A DNA stretch of 64,000 nt from Bacteroidia bacterium (GTDB lineage Bacteria; Bacteroidota; Bacteroidia; Flavobacteriales; Flavobacteriaceae). Below, piece by piece: positions 44,642-52,633 of the stretch. The stretch covers positions 525,507-589,506 of the forward strand of contig JAUICK010000001.1 of assembly GCA_030427865.1 (NCBI GenBank). Direction: 5' to 3'. The notes under the pieces are model-generated. The model was given only the letters and a program-made list of their open reading frames with translations. It made no database searches and was not told the DNA's origin. Numbering within the stretch: position 1 is the stretch's first letter; each line of letters starts with the position of its first letter. Made by a program: the position numbers and the translations under genes.

Positions 44642-44995
44642 TTATGAATCTCTTTTAATTAACAAAAACATTTCATTATCCAAAGCTAAATAACCTTGGT
44701 CGTATATATAAAAATAGGTGTTTCCTGTTTTGGTTTTATAGATAGATGTAAAAAACTGGAAGTCGAAACCTCTATCGTATAATTTTGTTCTGGTCACTTT
44801 TGTTTTTCCTGAGGTATTTAATTCTGATAAGATTTTATAATTTTTTCGAAGCCTATTATTAATATTTCTGATAAGGTTTTTACTATCTTTATTTACTCGA
44901 TTGTTATAAGCATTTCTACAATAATCTGAACAGAACTTTTTGTCTATTCTACCTTTTACAGGTTCATTACATTCTAAGCATTTTCTGTTTTCCAT
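44642..44995 (-). CDS. Zinc-ribbon protein, DUF2116-like
   Basis: This 117-residue protein has four N-terminal cysteines in CLECNEPVKGRIDKKFCSDYC (residues 5-25), a small treble-clef/zinc-ribbon. A basic helix (RNAYNNRVNKDSKNLIRNINNRLRKN) and a C-terminal beta-rich piece ending FLLIKRDS follow. It may bind nucleic acid through the basic helix; this is inference. Its start overlaps the end of the acetyltransferase gene by 29 bp on the same strand, so translation is coupled. Confidence 0.75.
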   Translation of the reverse strand: MENRKCLECNEPVKGRIDKKFCSDYCRNAYNNRVNKDSKNLIRNINNRLRKNYKILSELNTSGKTKVTRTKLYDRGFDFQFFTSIYKTKTGNTYFYIYDQGYLALDNEMFLLIKRDS

Positions 44996-45527
44996 AGTTT
45001 TCTTTTTTTAATTCGTACCAATTAACTTTTACATTTTCATAATCAAATTCATTAACAAATCGCAACCCTATTTTTTGTAATATTTTATTCGATCCTATAT
45101 TTTCTACATCTGCGGCTCCGTATATTGTTTTAAAATTCATTATAGTAAATCCATATTCTAAACAAGCAATTGCCGACTCTAAACCATAACCTTTTTTCCA
45201 GTATTTAGGAATAAACCTGTAACCAATATCAATAAAATTTTGAAATCCATTTAACGTTTCTTTTTCGCCAGAATTTAATTTTAATCCAGACCAACCCATA
45301 AAATCTCCAGATTTTTTTTCAATTGTTGCAAAACGCCCAATACCTCTTTCTTTGTATTGTCTTCTAATGAGTTTAATATTTTTATGAGCTTCTTTTTTAG
45401 TGGTTATAGGTTTTTTACCCAAATACTTATGGACTTCTTTATTTGAATCTAACTCGAACATTCCATTAATATCGTTCTCTTGAAGCTCTCTAAGAATAAG
45501 TCTTTCAGTTTCTAAATAAAATTTCAT
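44967..45527 (-). CDS. GNAT N-acetyltransferase, RimJ/RimL type
   Basis: This 186-residue protein starts MKFYLETERLILRELQENDINGMFELDSN, the classic RimL-type opening (LETERLxLR). It includes GWSGLKLNSGEKE and GYRFIPKYWKKGYGLESAIACLEYGFT, the acetyl-CoA-binding strand and loop with GYGLES in place of GxGxA. NIGSNKILQKIGLRF near the end is diagnostic for the ribosomal-protein N-acetyltransferase-like group. The acceptor is unknown. It overlaps the zinc-ribbon gene by 29 bp and diverges from ssb. Confidence 0.9.
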   Translation of the reverse strand: MKFYLETERLILRELQENDINGMFELDSNKEVHKYLGKKPITTKKEAHKNIKLIRRQYKERGIGRFATIEKKSGDFMGWSGLKLNSGEKETLNGFQNFIDIGYRFIPKYWKKGYGLESAIACLEYGFTIMNFKTIYGAADVENIGSNKILQKIGLRFVNEFDYENVKVNWYELKKENYGKQKMLRM

Positions 45528-45685
45528 AGATGCTAAATATATTAAAAATTATTCGATTACAAACGCTTACAAATAATTACAACCGAAAGTAATTGTTTTG
45601 CAACCGAATAAAAGTTGAATGAGGTTGTTTCTTTGCAGTGTCAAAACGAACTGACAAAAACAATAATAATTTAAAAACTTATCTT

Positions 45686-46021
45686 ATGAATACGTTAAGA
45701 AACAAAGTACAGTTAATTGGAAATTTAGGGAACAATCCAGAAATTATCACTTTAGATGGGGGTAAAAAATTAGCAAAATTTTCTTTAGCAACCAATGAAA
45801 ATTATAGAAACGCTAAAGGCGAAAAAGTAACAGACACTCAGTGGCATAATCTAATTGCATGGAATAAAACCGCAGAAATTATAGAACAATATGTAGCGAA
45901 AGGAAGTGAAATTGCAATTGAGGGAAAATTAACGTCACGTTCTTACGAAACCAAAGAAGGAGAAAAGCGATATGTTACAGAGGTAGTGGTAAATGAATTA
46001 TTGATGTTGGGAGGAAAATAG
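45686..46021 (+). CDS. ssb: Single-stranded DNA-binding protein, short form
   Basis: The Met at 45686 (MNTLRNKVQLIGNLGNNPEI) is the true start; the track start at 45638 adds a low-complexity leader. The protein has 111 residues and consists of the OB fold only: KFSLATNENYRNAKGEKVTDTQWHNLIAWNKTAEIIEQYVAKGSEIAIEGKLTSRSYE. It ends at VVVNELLMLGGK. It lacks the Gly/Pro-rich linker and acidic DDDIPF-type tip through which the main SSB recruits repair proteins. It is probably a second SSB paralogue. A palindromic terminator follows. Confidence 0.92.
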   Translation: MNTLRNKVQLIGNLGNNPEIITLDGGKKLAKFSLATNENYRNAKGEKVTDTQWHNLIAWNKTAEIIEQYVAKGSEIAIEGKLTSRSYETKEGEKRYVTEVVVNELLMLGGK

Positions 46022-46035
46022 ATGTATGCCTAATA

Positions 46036-46070
46036 AAAGACCGATAACAGCTATTTTGTTATCGGTCTTT
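46036..46070. terminator. Strong hairpin after ssb, followed by a G7 tract
   Basis: AAAGACCGATAAC (46036-46048) and GTTATCGGTCTTT (46058-46070) form a perfect 13-bp stem with loop AGCTATTTT. The + strand continues with CTTTGGGGGGG rather than a long T-run. It lies between the convergent ssb and 59-residue genes and may stop both. Confidence 0.7.
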
Positions 46071-46085
46071 GGGGGGGTAGGTTTA

Positions 46086-46265
46086 TTAAAAACCAGTTCC
46101 TGGATCTTCGGGGCTTTGTGCTTGTGCTTTCTGTGGGTTTAAAATCATATAAGTTCCTAATGCAGTTAAGGCTGCATATTTTCCATAATTTCCTATTTTC
46201 TTAATCGCTTCTTTACGAGAAATTTCTGAATTTTTATTTGTTGTATTATTTGTATGTTTTTTCAT
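46086..46265 (-). CDS. Unlisted 59-residue small protein downstream of a T9SS gene
   Basis: This gene is too short for the ORF track. ATG at 46265 reads MKKHTNNTTNKNSEISRKEAIKKIGNYG and continues KYAALTALGTYMILNPQKAQAQ, ending SPEDPGTGF with TAA at 46086. The N-terminal SRKEAIKKIG plus a weakly hydrophobic stretch and an AQAQ-like cleavage site resembles a Tat-like or sec-type leader releasing a short peptide tail. It starts 15 bp after the stop of the 827-residue T9SS protein on the same strand, so the two are co-transcribed. It is probably real; the function is unknown. Confidence 0.65.
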   Translation of the reverse strand: MKKHTNNTTNKNSEISRKEAIKKIGNYGKYAALTALGTYMILNPQKAQAQSPEDPGTGF

Positions 46266-46280
46266 GATCTCTTATTCTGT

Positions 46281-48764
46281 TTATTCTAAAATGATTTTCT
46301 TACTTACTTTGCCTTTTGCTGTTTGCAATTTTACAAAATATACTCCTTTAGCTAATTTAGGTAAAGAAATTTCTTTTATACCATTAGCTTCAAAAGAAGA
46401 ACTCATTACTTTTTTTCCAAGTAGATTAAATAAAGAAATAGACACATTTTCTTTCGGTAAACCATTTATTCTCAATGTAGAAGCATTTGTTTTAAAAATG
46501 CTTACGCTGTTTAAGATTTCAGTGTCTAAACTTAAAACAGAAGAGGTTTTGGTGTGCAAAAAGAAACGCCCCTCTGTACTACCTGCAGTTACATTAGCTT
46601 TGTAACTTGTATTTGCATCATCTAAACGTGTAAGCGTGTTATTACTTCTATCTTCTAAGAAGACTTTGTAATCTATAGGGAGGTTTAAAGCTTCTGCTGT
46701 AAACGTAATTTCTTTAGCAGTTTCAGAAAATACAACAACAGGTATTACTATAGATTCTAAATCTGATTTAGGTAAAGTTTGTACTTGGTATTTTTTACCT
46801 TGATTATTTTCTAATAGTGTTGTATATATAGAAAGTGAGTTAGAAGCTCCACCAAATGTTTCTCCTTCCCAACCGTAATCAAAACCTTTAGTTGCATTAT
46901 CTCTATAATCTATTTTTGCATAGCGATTATTCTCTCCATCGTTAATCCATAATTTTAACCCTGTATTAGTAGTTTTTTGAAAAACATTACCAGAAGCTGC
47001 TTGATTTGTTTCATTAAAAGTAACAGTACCAGCAGAAGTAGCGTTAACAAAGAACCCTTGTGTTGGAGCTAAAACCCAATTTGTTCCAGAAGTTTTTACT
47101 TCATACATACCTAAGGCTTGGTTCCACAACCAGATTTGTGTTTGATCTATATTAGAACTGGTTCCAGCTCCTAAAAAGGTTCCGCTACTTACATAAGAAG
47201 TATATGGGTTACCAATTAAATTAAATCCTGTAGAAAGGGAAGAAGTTTCAACATTTTCAGTATTAATAGTTCCAGTAAATGAGAGATCTCCAGAGGATAA
47301 TTTTGCAGAATATCCAGTTCCATCAGATAAAGCGTCTGTAGATGTAGTTGTAAAATATGTCCAAGCTGCTGCACCAGTTAGTCCAGGATTGTAACTAGCA
47401 AAACCAATATTAGTTCCAGTACCAGAATCAAATGTATTGTTTGCTCTCATATCTGTCATTGTTTCTCCACTTACAGGAGAAGAAACCAAATACCAATTTG
47501 TTGTACCTAAATTTCTGTTATATGTTACATTTCCTGAAGAAGTTCCGTTTACAATTAGAGTACCTCCACTTGCAATTGTTAAGCTAGCTCCAGAATTCAC
47601 CTCTAAGTTATTAACAAGAGCCCCAGTTGTAGCTCCTATAATTGGGTTGTTTGCACTAACTTGGATATCTGTATTTTCTGTGCTTGTAGGTATAGATCCG
47701 TTAGTCCAGTTTGATGTATTTGCCCAATCAGTATCAGTACTACCCGTCCAAGAGTTATTAGTTGTAAACGGTACATAGTTTGTTGTAATTTGGTCAAAGC
47801 TAATTACATCTCCGTTTTGAGCTGCAACACCATCGTTTTGAACTCTTAAGTTCATTTGAATTTGATTGAAATTGGCAGTTAATCCAGATTTATTTAAAAC
47901 AACCGTTTCCCAAGTATTGGCTGCAACTATTGTATATTTTCCAGTAAAAGAACTTGCTACTTGTGTTCCTCCAGCGTCATAAAAGCGAAGCCTAATTTGA
48001 ATATTTACACCTGCTCTTGTAGATTTTACATAAAATGTAGTATTAATTTCTGAAGTTGTAACTGTTTTACCAAAATCATAAATATCATTACTTAAATAAT
48101 TATTTGCTGTAGTTGCATTTTGAGTAAAGGTAAGAGTAGCTGCTTGAGATCCTACTTGTGGGCTAGTGGTTGTGTATCCTCCAGTAACATCTGCTCCGCT
48201 TGCAGTCCAATTAGTTGAAGTTTCAAAATCAGCATTAGATAACCAATCATCTGTATCTATAATTATCAACTGTGCAACTTTTAGTTCACCAGCATTCCAA
48301 CTAAAGCCACTGCCTTGTTTTGCTCTTATACCAATTCTGTCAATTTTTCCATCTGGTGTAGTTGTTTTTACAGTAATTGGTATGTCATAAGTTGTATATC
48401 CAGAGTTAGCAGCTACTGAGGCTATTGTAAAATCTGTACGACCAGCTGTACCTCCTGAGGTACTTCCTGATTGGTAGTTCATAAGTTGCCATTCTGTATT
48501 GTTAGTTGAGTTTTCTACAACTATTCTTACAACTCTATATTTTGTCTCAGATAAGTTTAAACCAGTTGGAGTTCTTAAGGATTGAAACCCTCCAGTAAAC
48601 GAGGTAGCAGCGCCAGAAGTTAAATACCCGTTTGCATTATGAGTGTAGTTAGGCATTCCTCCTTGAGTAAAAGATTCATTGTTTGTATTAAAATTGTAAA
48701 TAATATCTTGTCCATACAAGTTTATGGAAACAACCGTGAACAAAAGAAGTAAGACTTTCTTCAT
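46281..48764 (-). CDS. Large secreted T9SS protein with carbohydrate-binding-like modules
   Basis: This 827-residue protein has signal peptide MKKVLLLLFTVVSINLYGQ. A first beta-sandwich (about 20-170) is followed by a CBM_4_9-like module (DDWLSNADFETSTNWTASGADVTGGY, about 173-330). Next comes a Thr/Asn-rich stretch of repeats (TDWANTSNWTNGSIPTSTENTDIQV ... ASLTIASGGTLIVNG) typical of flavobacterial surface proteins. The T9SS type A domain (ISLFNLLGKKVMSSSFEANGIKEISLPKLAKGVYFVKL) ends it. It has no catalytic domain. It probably binds polysaccharide on the cell surface. The gene is 12 bp downstream of the next T9SS gene. Confidence 0.85.
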   Translation of the reverse strand: MKKVLLLLFTVVSINLYGQDIIYNFNTNNESFTQGGMPNYTHNANGYLTSGAATSFTGGFQSLRTPTGLNLSETKYRVVRIVVENSTNNTEWQLMNYQSGSTSGGTAGRTDFTIASVAANSGYTTYDIPITVKTTTPDGKIDRIGIRAKQGSGFSWNAGELKVAQLIIIDTDDWLSNADFETSTNWTASGADVTGGYTTTSPQVGSQAATLTFTQNATTANNYLSNDIYDFGKTVTTSEINTTFYVKSTRAGVNIQIRLRFYDAGGTQVASSFTGKYTIVAANTWETVVLNKSGLTANFNQIQMNLRVQNDGVAAQNGDVISFDQITTNYVPFTTNNSWTGSTDTDWANTSNWTNGSIPTSTENTDIQVSANNPIIGATTGALVNNLEVNSGASLTIASGGTLIVNGTSSGNVTYNRNLGTTNWYLVSSPVSGETMTDMRANNTFDSGTGTNIGFASYNPGLTGAAAWTYFTTTSTDALSDGTGYSAKLSSGDLSFTGTINTENVETSSLSTGFNLIGNPYTSYVSSGTFLGAGTSSNIDQTQIWLWNQALGMYEVKTSGTNWVLAPTQGFFVNATSAGTVTFNETNQAASGNVFQKTTNTGLKLWINDGENNRYAKIDYRDNATKGFDYGWEGETFGGASNSLSIYTTLLENNQGKKYQVQTLPKSDLESIVIPVVVFSETAKEITFTAEALNLPIDYKVFLEDRSNNTLTRLDDANTSYKANVTAGSTEGRFFLHTKTSSVLSLDTEILNSVSIFKTNASTLRINGLPKENVSISLFNLLGKKVMSSSFEANGIKEISLPKLAKGVYFVKLQTAKGKVSKKIILE

Positions 48765-48776
48765 AAGATTTGATTT

Positions 48777-50213
48777 TTAGTTAATAATTAATTTTTGGGT
48801 TTTTGTGCTGTTATTTTGATCTACCAACCTTAACAAATAAATTCCACTATTTAAGTTAGAAACATTAATAGAATTATTTTGTAAGGTTTTTGTTTCAAAG
48901 ACTTTTTTACCTACAATGTTAAATATTTGAACTTTAGAAATAGTTTGTTTTGTAGAAATATTGACGATATTTTTTGCTGGATTTGGATAAACAGAAAATT
49001 TTAATATAGATTCTGATTTAGCATCTAAAGTAGCATCATAAGAGAATGTAACACTGTCTATAACAACGTCGTGAGAAACTGAAGGTCTTCGGGGTTTAGT
49101 TGGGTTATCTGCATCCGCAAATCTTATTCTAAAACTAGTAACGTCTCCTGTCCAATCTGTAAACTTTGTTAAATCTACTTCAAAAGTTTGAAAACTAGAT
49201 TGACTTAACAGGGTAAAAACTTGTGTTTCATTGTTTGACCCTATAGCTACACCAAATTGGTCTGTACTTGGTTCTTCATTTTTTACAACTACAGTTACCT
49301 TATTGTATTTTGTAGGGTCTGATGTAGTTGCTGGTATTGGAAAGTCAAATAAATTAAACCTAGACCATTGTTCTTTTTCTAAAGATAAGGTTATTAAACC
49401 TCCAGTATGAGATTTTACAGTGACTTTTGGATCCATAGACCAACCTTCTAATTCATTATCAGTGCTAAATTGAAAATCATAATTAAAATTAGCATCTACT
49501 TTAAAATTTGCTGTAACAGTTTTGTTAGCATCCATTGTTAACGTCTCTGGATTGTTGCTGCCTGTTAAATCTCCGCTCCAACTATCAAAATTCCAATGTG
49601 TAGATGGGGTTGCAGTAAGTGTTTCTACATCAGTATCTTGGTAAGATATTTTATCTAAAGTTTTAGCAACTGTACCAGAACCTACAACGTTAACGGTTAA
49701 AGTGTTTCCTGTAGGAGGAATGTATGTTAGAGAGAAATCATCTACTTCTATGCTAGTGTCTGCTGTATTATTGTTAACGGTAGCTCTAAGGTTTATTGTA
49801 CCAGTAGCTGAGATTTGAAAGGTATGTTCTACTTTTTCCCAAGTGTTGTTGGCTTTTATTTCGTATGCATCTCCATTAAGGTTTTTACTCTCGCCATTAT
49901 CTCTTATAACTGGTTTAGTTTTTACCCCTGCATTTCCTCTAACATAGTAACTAAATAAGTAATTACCAGCTGTTAGGTCTGCTTTAGCAATATTAGAACT
50001 TTTTATTCCGCTGTTAAACGTTCCGTTAGAAACAATTTTCCACAAACCAGAACCATCTGCTGTTCTTGTATCTGTTGTTACATGACCTTGACCAGTACCT
50101 GCATTTAGATTAGACCATTTATCACTAGTATTAAGTGTTGGGTTAGGAGCTAAATTTTGCCCAAAACCAACAAAAGGCAATACGATTAATAATAAAAGAG
50201 TAATTTTTTTCAT
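48777..50213 (-). CDS. Secreted T9SS protein with CBM-like domains and an InlB-type repeat
   Basis: This 478-residue protein has signal peptide MKKITLLLLIVLPFVGFGQ. An N-terminal CBM_4_9-like domain (about 20-165, NLAPNPTLNTSDKWSNLNAG) is followed by a bacterial repeat/InlB-B type domain (about 170-240, VVGSGTVAKTLDKISYQDTDVETLTATP). A second beta-sandwich (about 245-395, ELEGWSMDPKVTVKSHTGGLITLSL) precedes the T9SS tail (FSVYPNPAKNIVNISTKQ). It is likely a polysaccharide-binding surface protein. It forms an operon with the 827-residue protein and the 59-residue peptide. Confidence 0.86.
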   Translation of the reverse strand: MKKITLLLLIVLPFVGFGQNLAPNPTLNTSDKWSNLNAGTGQGHVTTDTRTADGSGLWKIVSNGTFNSGIKSSNIAKADLTAGNYLFSYYVRGNAGVKTKPVIRDNGESKNLNGDAYEIKANNTWEKVEHTFQISATGTINLRATVNNNTADTSIEVDDFSLTYIPPTGNTLTVNVVGSGTVAKTLDKISYQDTDVETLTATPSTHWNFDSWSGDLTGSNNPETLTMDANKTVTANFKVDANFNYDFQFSTDNELEGWSMDPKVTVKSHTGGLITLSLEKEQWSRFNLFDFPIPATTSDPTKYNKVTVVVKNEEPSTDQFGVAIGSNNETQVFTLLSQSSFQTFEVDLTKFTDWTGDVTSFRIRFADADNPTKPRRPSVSHDVVIDSVTFSYDATLDAKSESILKFSVYPNPAKNIVNISTKQTISKVQIFNIVGKKVFETKTLQNNSINVSNLNSGIYLLRLVDQNNSTKTQKLIIN

Positions 50214-50418
50214 AAGAAAGATTTTAATTAATAATAATTTTTGAATTTATAAATGTGTTATCGTTAAAGATTGTTTTTAGAAAATAAACTCCTTGTTTAA
50301 AGATACTTAAATCTAAGATTTATCAAATTTTATGCTTACCCTTTAGTATTATGTAGAGTTATTTTAAGTATTTATTTAGAAGATATTTTTTTAACATTAC
50401 ATTACCTGCTAACTATAC

Positions 50419-50754
50419 CTATTTTCTTGATTTTGATTTTTTTCTTGCTAACCTTTGTTCTTTTGTTAAAACCTTACTGTAGATTTTTTTGTAATAAGTT
50501 TTATTAAAATTCTTTTTTTCTTCTTTAGATGCTGATTTACTAAGTTTTCTTAAACCTGTTAATCTTTCTATCTGAATTTTAATAATCTCTTTTTTTTGTT
50601 CTTCAGAGAGAGCTAAAGTTTTATTTCCAGCAATTATTTCTTTATTTATTTTTTCAGTTAAGGCTTTTGCTTTTTGCTCTATTTTTTTTGATTGTGCATT
50701 TGTTGATGTAGATATTCCTAAAAAAAGAATAGCTAAAAAGAATATATTTTTCAT
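50419..50754 (-). CDS. Small secreted basic helical protein
   Basis: This 111-residue protein has a signal peptide (MKNIFFLAILFLGISTSTNAQ). The mature part is Lys-rich and helical: KALTEKINKEIIAGNKTLALSEEQKKEIIKIQIERLTGLRKL and SASKEEKKNFNKTYYKKIYSKVLTKEQRLARKKSK. This layout (two long helices with an LSEEQ motif and a LTKEQ repeat) is like periplasmic Spy/CpxP-type helical chaperones of Bacteroidetes, but no LTxxQ pair is exact. The function is uncertain. It is flanked by two gaps of over 200 bp and probably has its own promoter. Confidence 0.65.
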   Translation of the reverse strand: MKNIFFLAILFLGISTSTNAQSKKIEQKAKALTEKINKEIIAGNKTLALSEEQKKEIIKIQIERLTGLRKLSKSASKEEKKNFNKTYYKKIYSKVLTKEQRLARKKSKSRK

Positions 50755-50983
50755 TGTATTTAAATTTAGTTGTTATTAACTAAGAGGATAATATTTATTA
50801 ACTCTGTAAAATTGAAAAAATAAGACAAGAGATAGGGTATACTAATAGTCATTAGAAGTATAATTTGCGTAAACCTTTTGTTTTATTGACTTTTTTCTTG
50901 TTTTCACTGTATTAGAATGTAAGTTTATTAAAAAAGACAAAGTTTAATTGTGGTATTATATACACTAAAAGATAAATTTTAAA

Positions 50984-52630
50984 CTATTCTAAGAGGTTTT
51001 TTAAGCCTAAATAATTCTTTTGAAGTATTACTTCTGGGTCACCACCTTTTACATGACCCAAAATATTAAAAGGCCCTTTATAGCCTAAATCTATTAAATG
51101 TTTTATCATTTGTTTTTCTAAATTTCCTTCTCCAATAGTAATTATTTTTGGTCCTTCAGCTTTCATTCCGTTTAAACTTACAGACCATAAGTGAGGGAGT
51201 AATTTTTTTATGTTTTCTGAATATTTATCTAAAGTATCGTGTGCGTGATGAAAGTTAAAAACAATACCCAAATTTTCTTTAGGTAAAGCTTTTATAATTC
51301 GCAATTGATTTTCTGGCTTACCAAACCAACCACCATGATTATACAACCCAATTTTACAACCTAATTTTTTTGCTCTTTTAGATAAATAAGAAACCATTTC
51401 TACAGCTTGTTGAAAAGATTCTTTGTCTGAGAGTTTATCAAAATATTCTGGATAAAATCCTACCCATATTTGTGTTTTTAGTTCAGCTTTTTCTAAATTT
51501 TTAAAAACAATCTCAGCATCTGGTCTTAATTTGCCAACTGTATCTTTAAAAAGATTTACATACAACCAAACCGCTTTAATTTTAACCTTTTCTCTTTTAG
51601 CCATTTGCCATTCTTGTAACATTGTAGGTACATGTTTTGGTCTATAACCATAAGCATATTGGTTGTAACCTAATTTTTTTAGCATTTCTAAACGTTGCTT
51701 TGGCGTGCGTTCTTTTACATCAAAACCTACTATAGACCAAGGAATAAGATTACTTTTTAAAATTAAATTTTCTTTTTTAGTAAATTCTTTCTCGTAAAAA
51801 TCGAAAAAGAATTCTCCAATTTTTTTCATTGAAGAAGTTACATAATGCCCAATAGGAGGTGGGTTTTTCTCAAAGTAAAATTTAGAATTTTTATTTTTTT
51901 CTTGTGAAATTAAAACAACATTCTCATCAACTTTAGCAACGTTTTGCATTGCTTTAACCACTTTACCAAAACCTACCTGAAACATCAAAAACGGTAGTTT
52001 TGGATGGTTAAAATCGTTTCGAACACTTTGTATTAAGTTCGTTAGATTTTTTTGATAAGTTTCTCTGGGTTGTAAACCTCCTTTATTGCCACTATCACTT
52101 TCTCCTTGTACCCAAAGCACTCCACACAATTCGTAACTGTTTTTCGGTAAAGTAGCTAATACTTTTTTAGAATAAGAAACAAACTCGCTATATAATTTGG
52201 GTTGATTTTGTTCTTTTATTAATGTAGCTTTCTCTTTACTCCAATCTGGGTTCCAAGCTCCATATAAAGACATACCTCCTCTTGACCTTTTTATCAATAC
52301 AATTTTATGATTTGGGTATTTCTCAGACATTTTAATCCCAAAAAACAATTCTGGTCCAAACAAGTAATCTGCCCCAAATTTTTGGGCAATATGTTTAGCA
52401 ACTTTAGTGGTGTTTAAAGGCTTTCCTTCATTAAAATTATAATACAGAGTAACGTTTTTTTGAGCTTTATTAAGCCTTTCTTTATCAATTTCTGATAACT
52501 TAGAAGCTTTTGCACGACCATCCATATTAGATTGTCCTGCTAATAGAAATACTTTTGTTTTTAGGTTTTTTTGTGCGTAAGTAGATGTAAAACAAAAACT
52601 TAAAATCAGTAAAAAGTGTTTATATTTCAT
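50984..52630 (-). CDS. Two-domain protein: SGNH/SASA acetylesterase fused to a xylose-isomerase-like TIM barrel
   Basis: This 548-residue protein has signal peptide MKYKHFLLILSFCFTSTYAQ. The N-terminal half (about 25-280) is a sialate-O-acetylesterase-type SGNH domain: VFLLAGQSNMDGRAKASKL (nucleophile Ser near 34), RGGMSLYGAWNPDW, LCGVLWVQGESDSGN and PPIGHYVTSS (probable His). The C-terminal half (about 295-548) is an AP-endonuclease-2/xylose-isomerase-like TIM barrel (WSIVGFDVKERTPKQRLEMLKKLGYNQYAYGYRP ... LGIVFNFHHAHDT ... ITIGEGNLE). The esterase may remove acetyl groups from xylan; the barrel's substrate is unknown. The phosphatase gene ends 3 bp upstream. Confidence 0.87.
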   Translation of the reverse strand: MKYKHFLLILSFCFTSTYAQKNLKTKVFLLAGQSNMDGRAKASKLSEIDKERLNKAQKNVTLYYNFNEGKPLNTTKVAKHIAQKFGADYLFGPELFFGIKMSEKYPNHKIVLIKRSRGGMSLYGAWNPDWSKEKATLIKEQNQPKLYSEFVSYSKKVLATLPKNSYELCGVLWVQGESDSGNKGGLQPRETYQKNLTNLIQSVRNDFNHPKLPFLMFQVGFGKVVKAMQNVAKVDENVVLISQEKNKNSKFYFEKNPPPIGHYVTSSMKKIGEFFFDFYEKEFTKKENLILKSNLIPWSIVGFDVKERTPKQRLEMLKKLGYNQYAYGYRPKHVPTMLQEWQMAKREKVKIKAVWLYVNLFKDTVGKLRPDAEIVFKNLEKAELKTQIWVGFYPEYFDKLSDKESFQQAVEMVSYLSKRAKKLGCKIGLYNHGGWFGKPENQLRIIKALPKENLGIVFNFHHAHDTLDKYSENIKKLLPHLWSVSLNGMKAEGPKIITIGEGNLEKQMIKHLIDLGYKGPFNILGHVKGGDPEVILQKNYLGLKNLLE

Positions 52631-52633
52631 ATA

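Noticed and set aside
46264-46605. 113-residue + strand ORF opposite the T9SS gene
   Set aside because: It is the antisense shadow of the T9SS sorting domain; the minus-strand frame has signal peptide, CBM-like and sorting domains.
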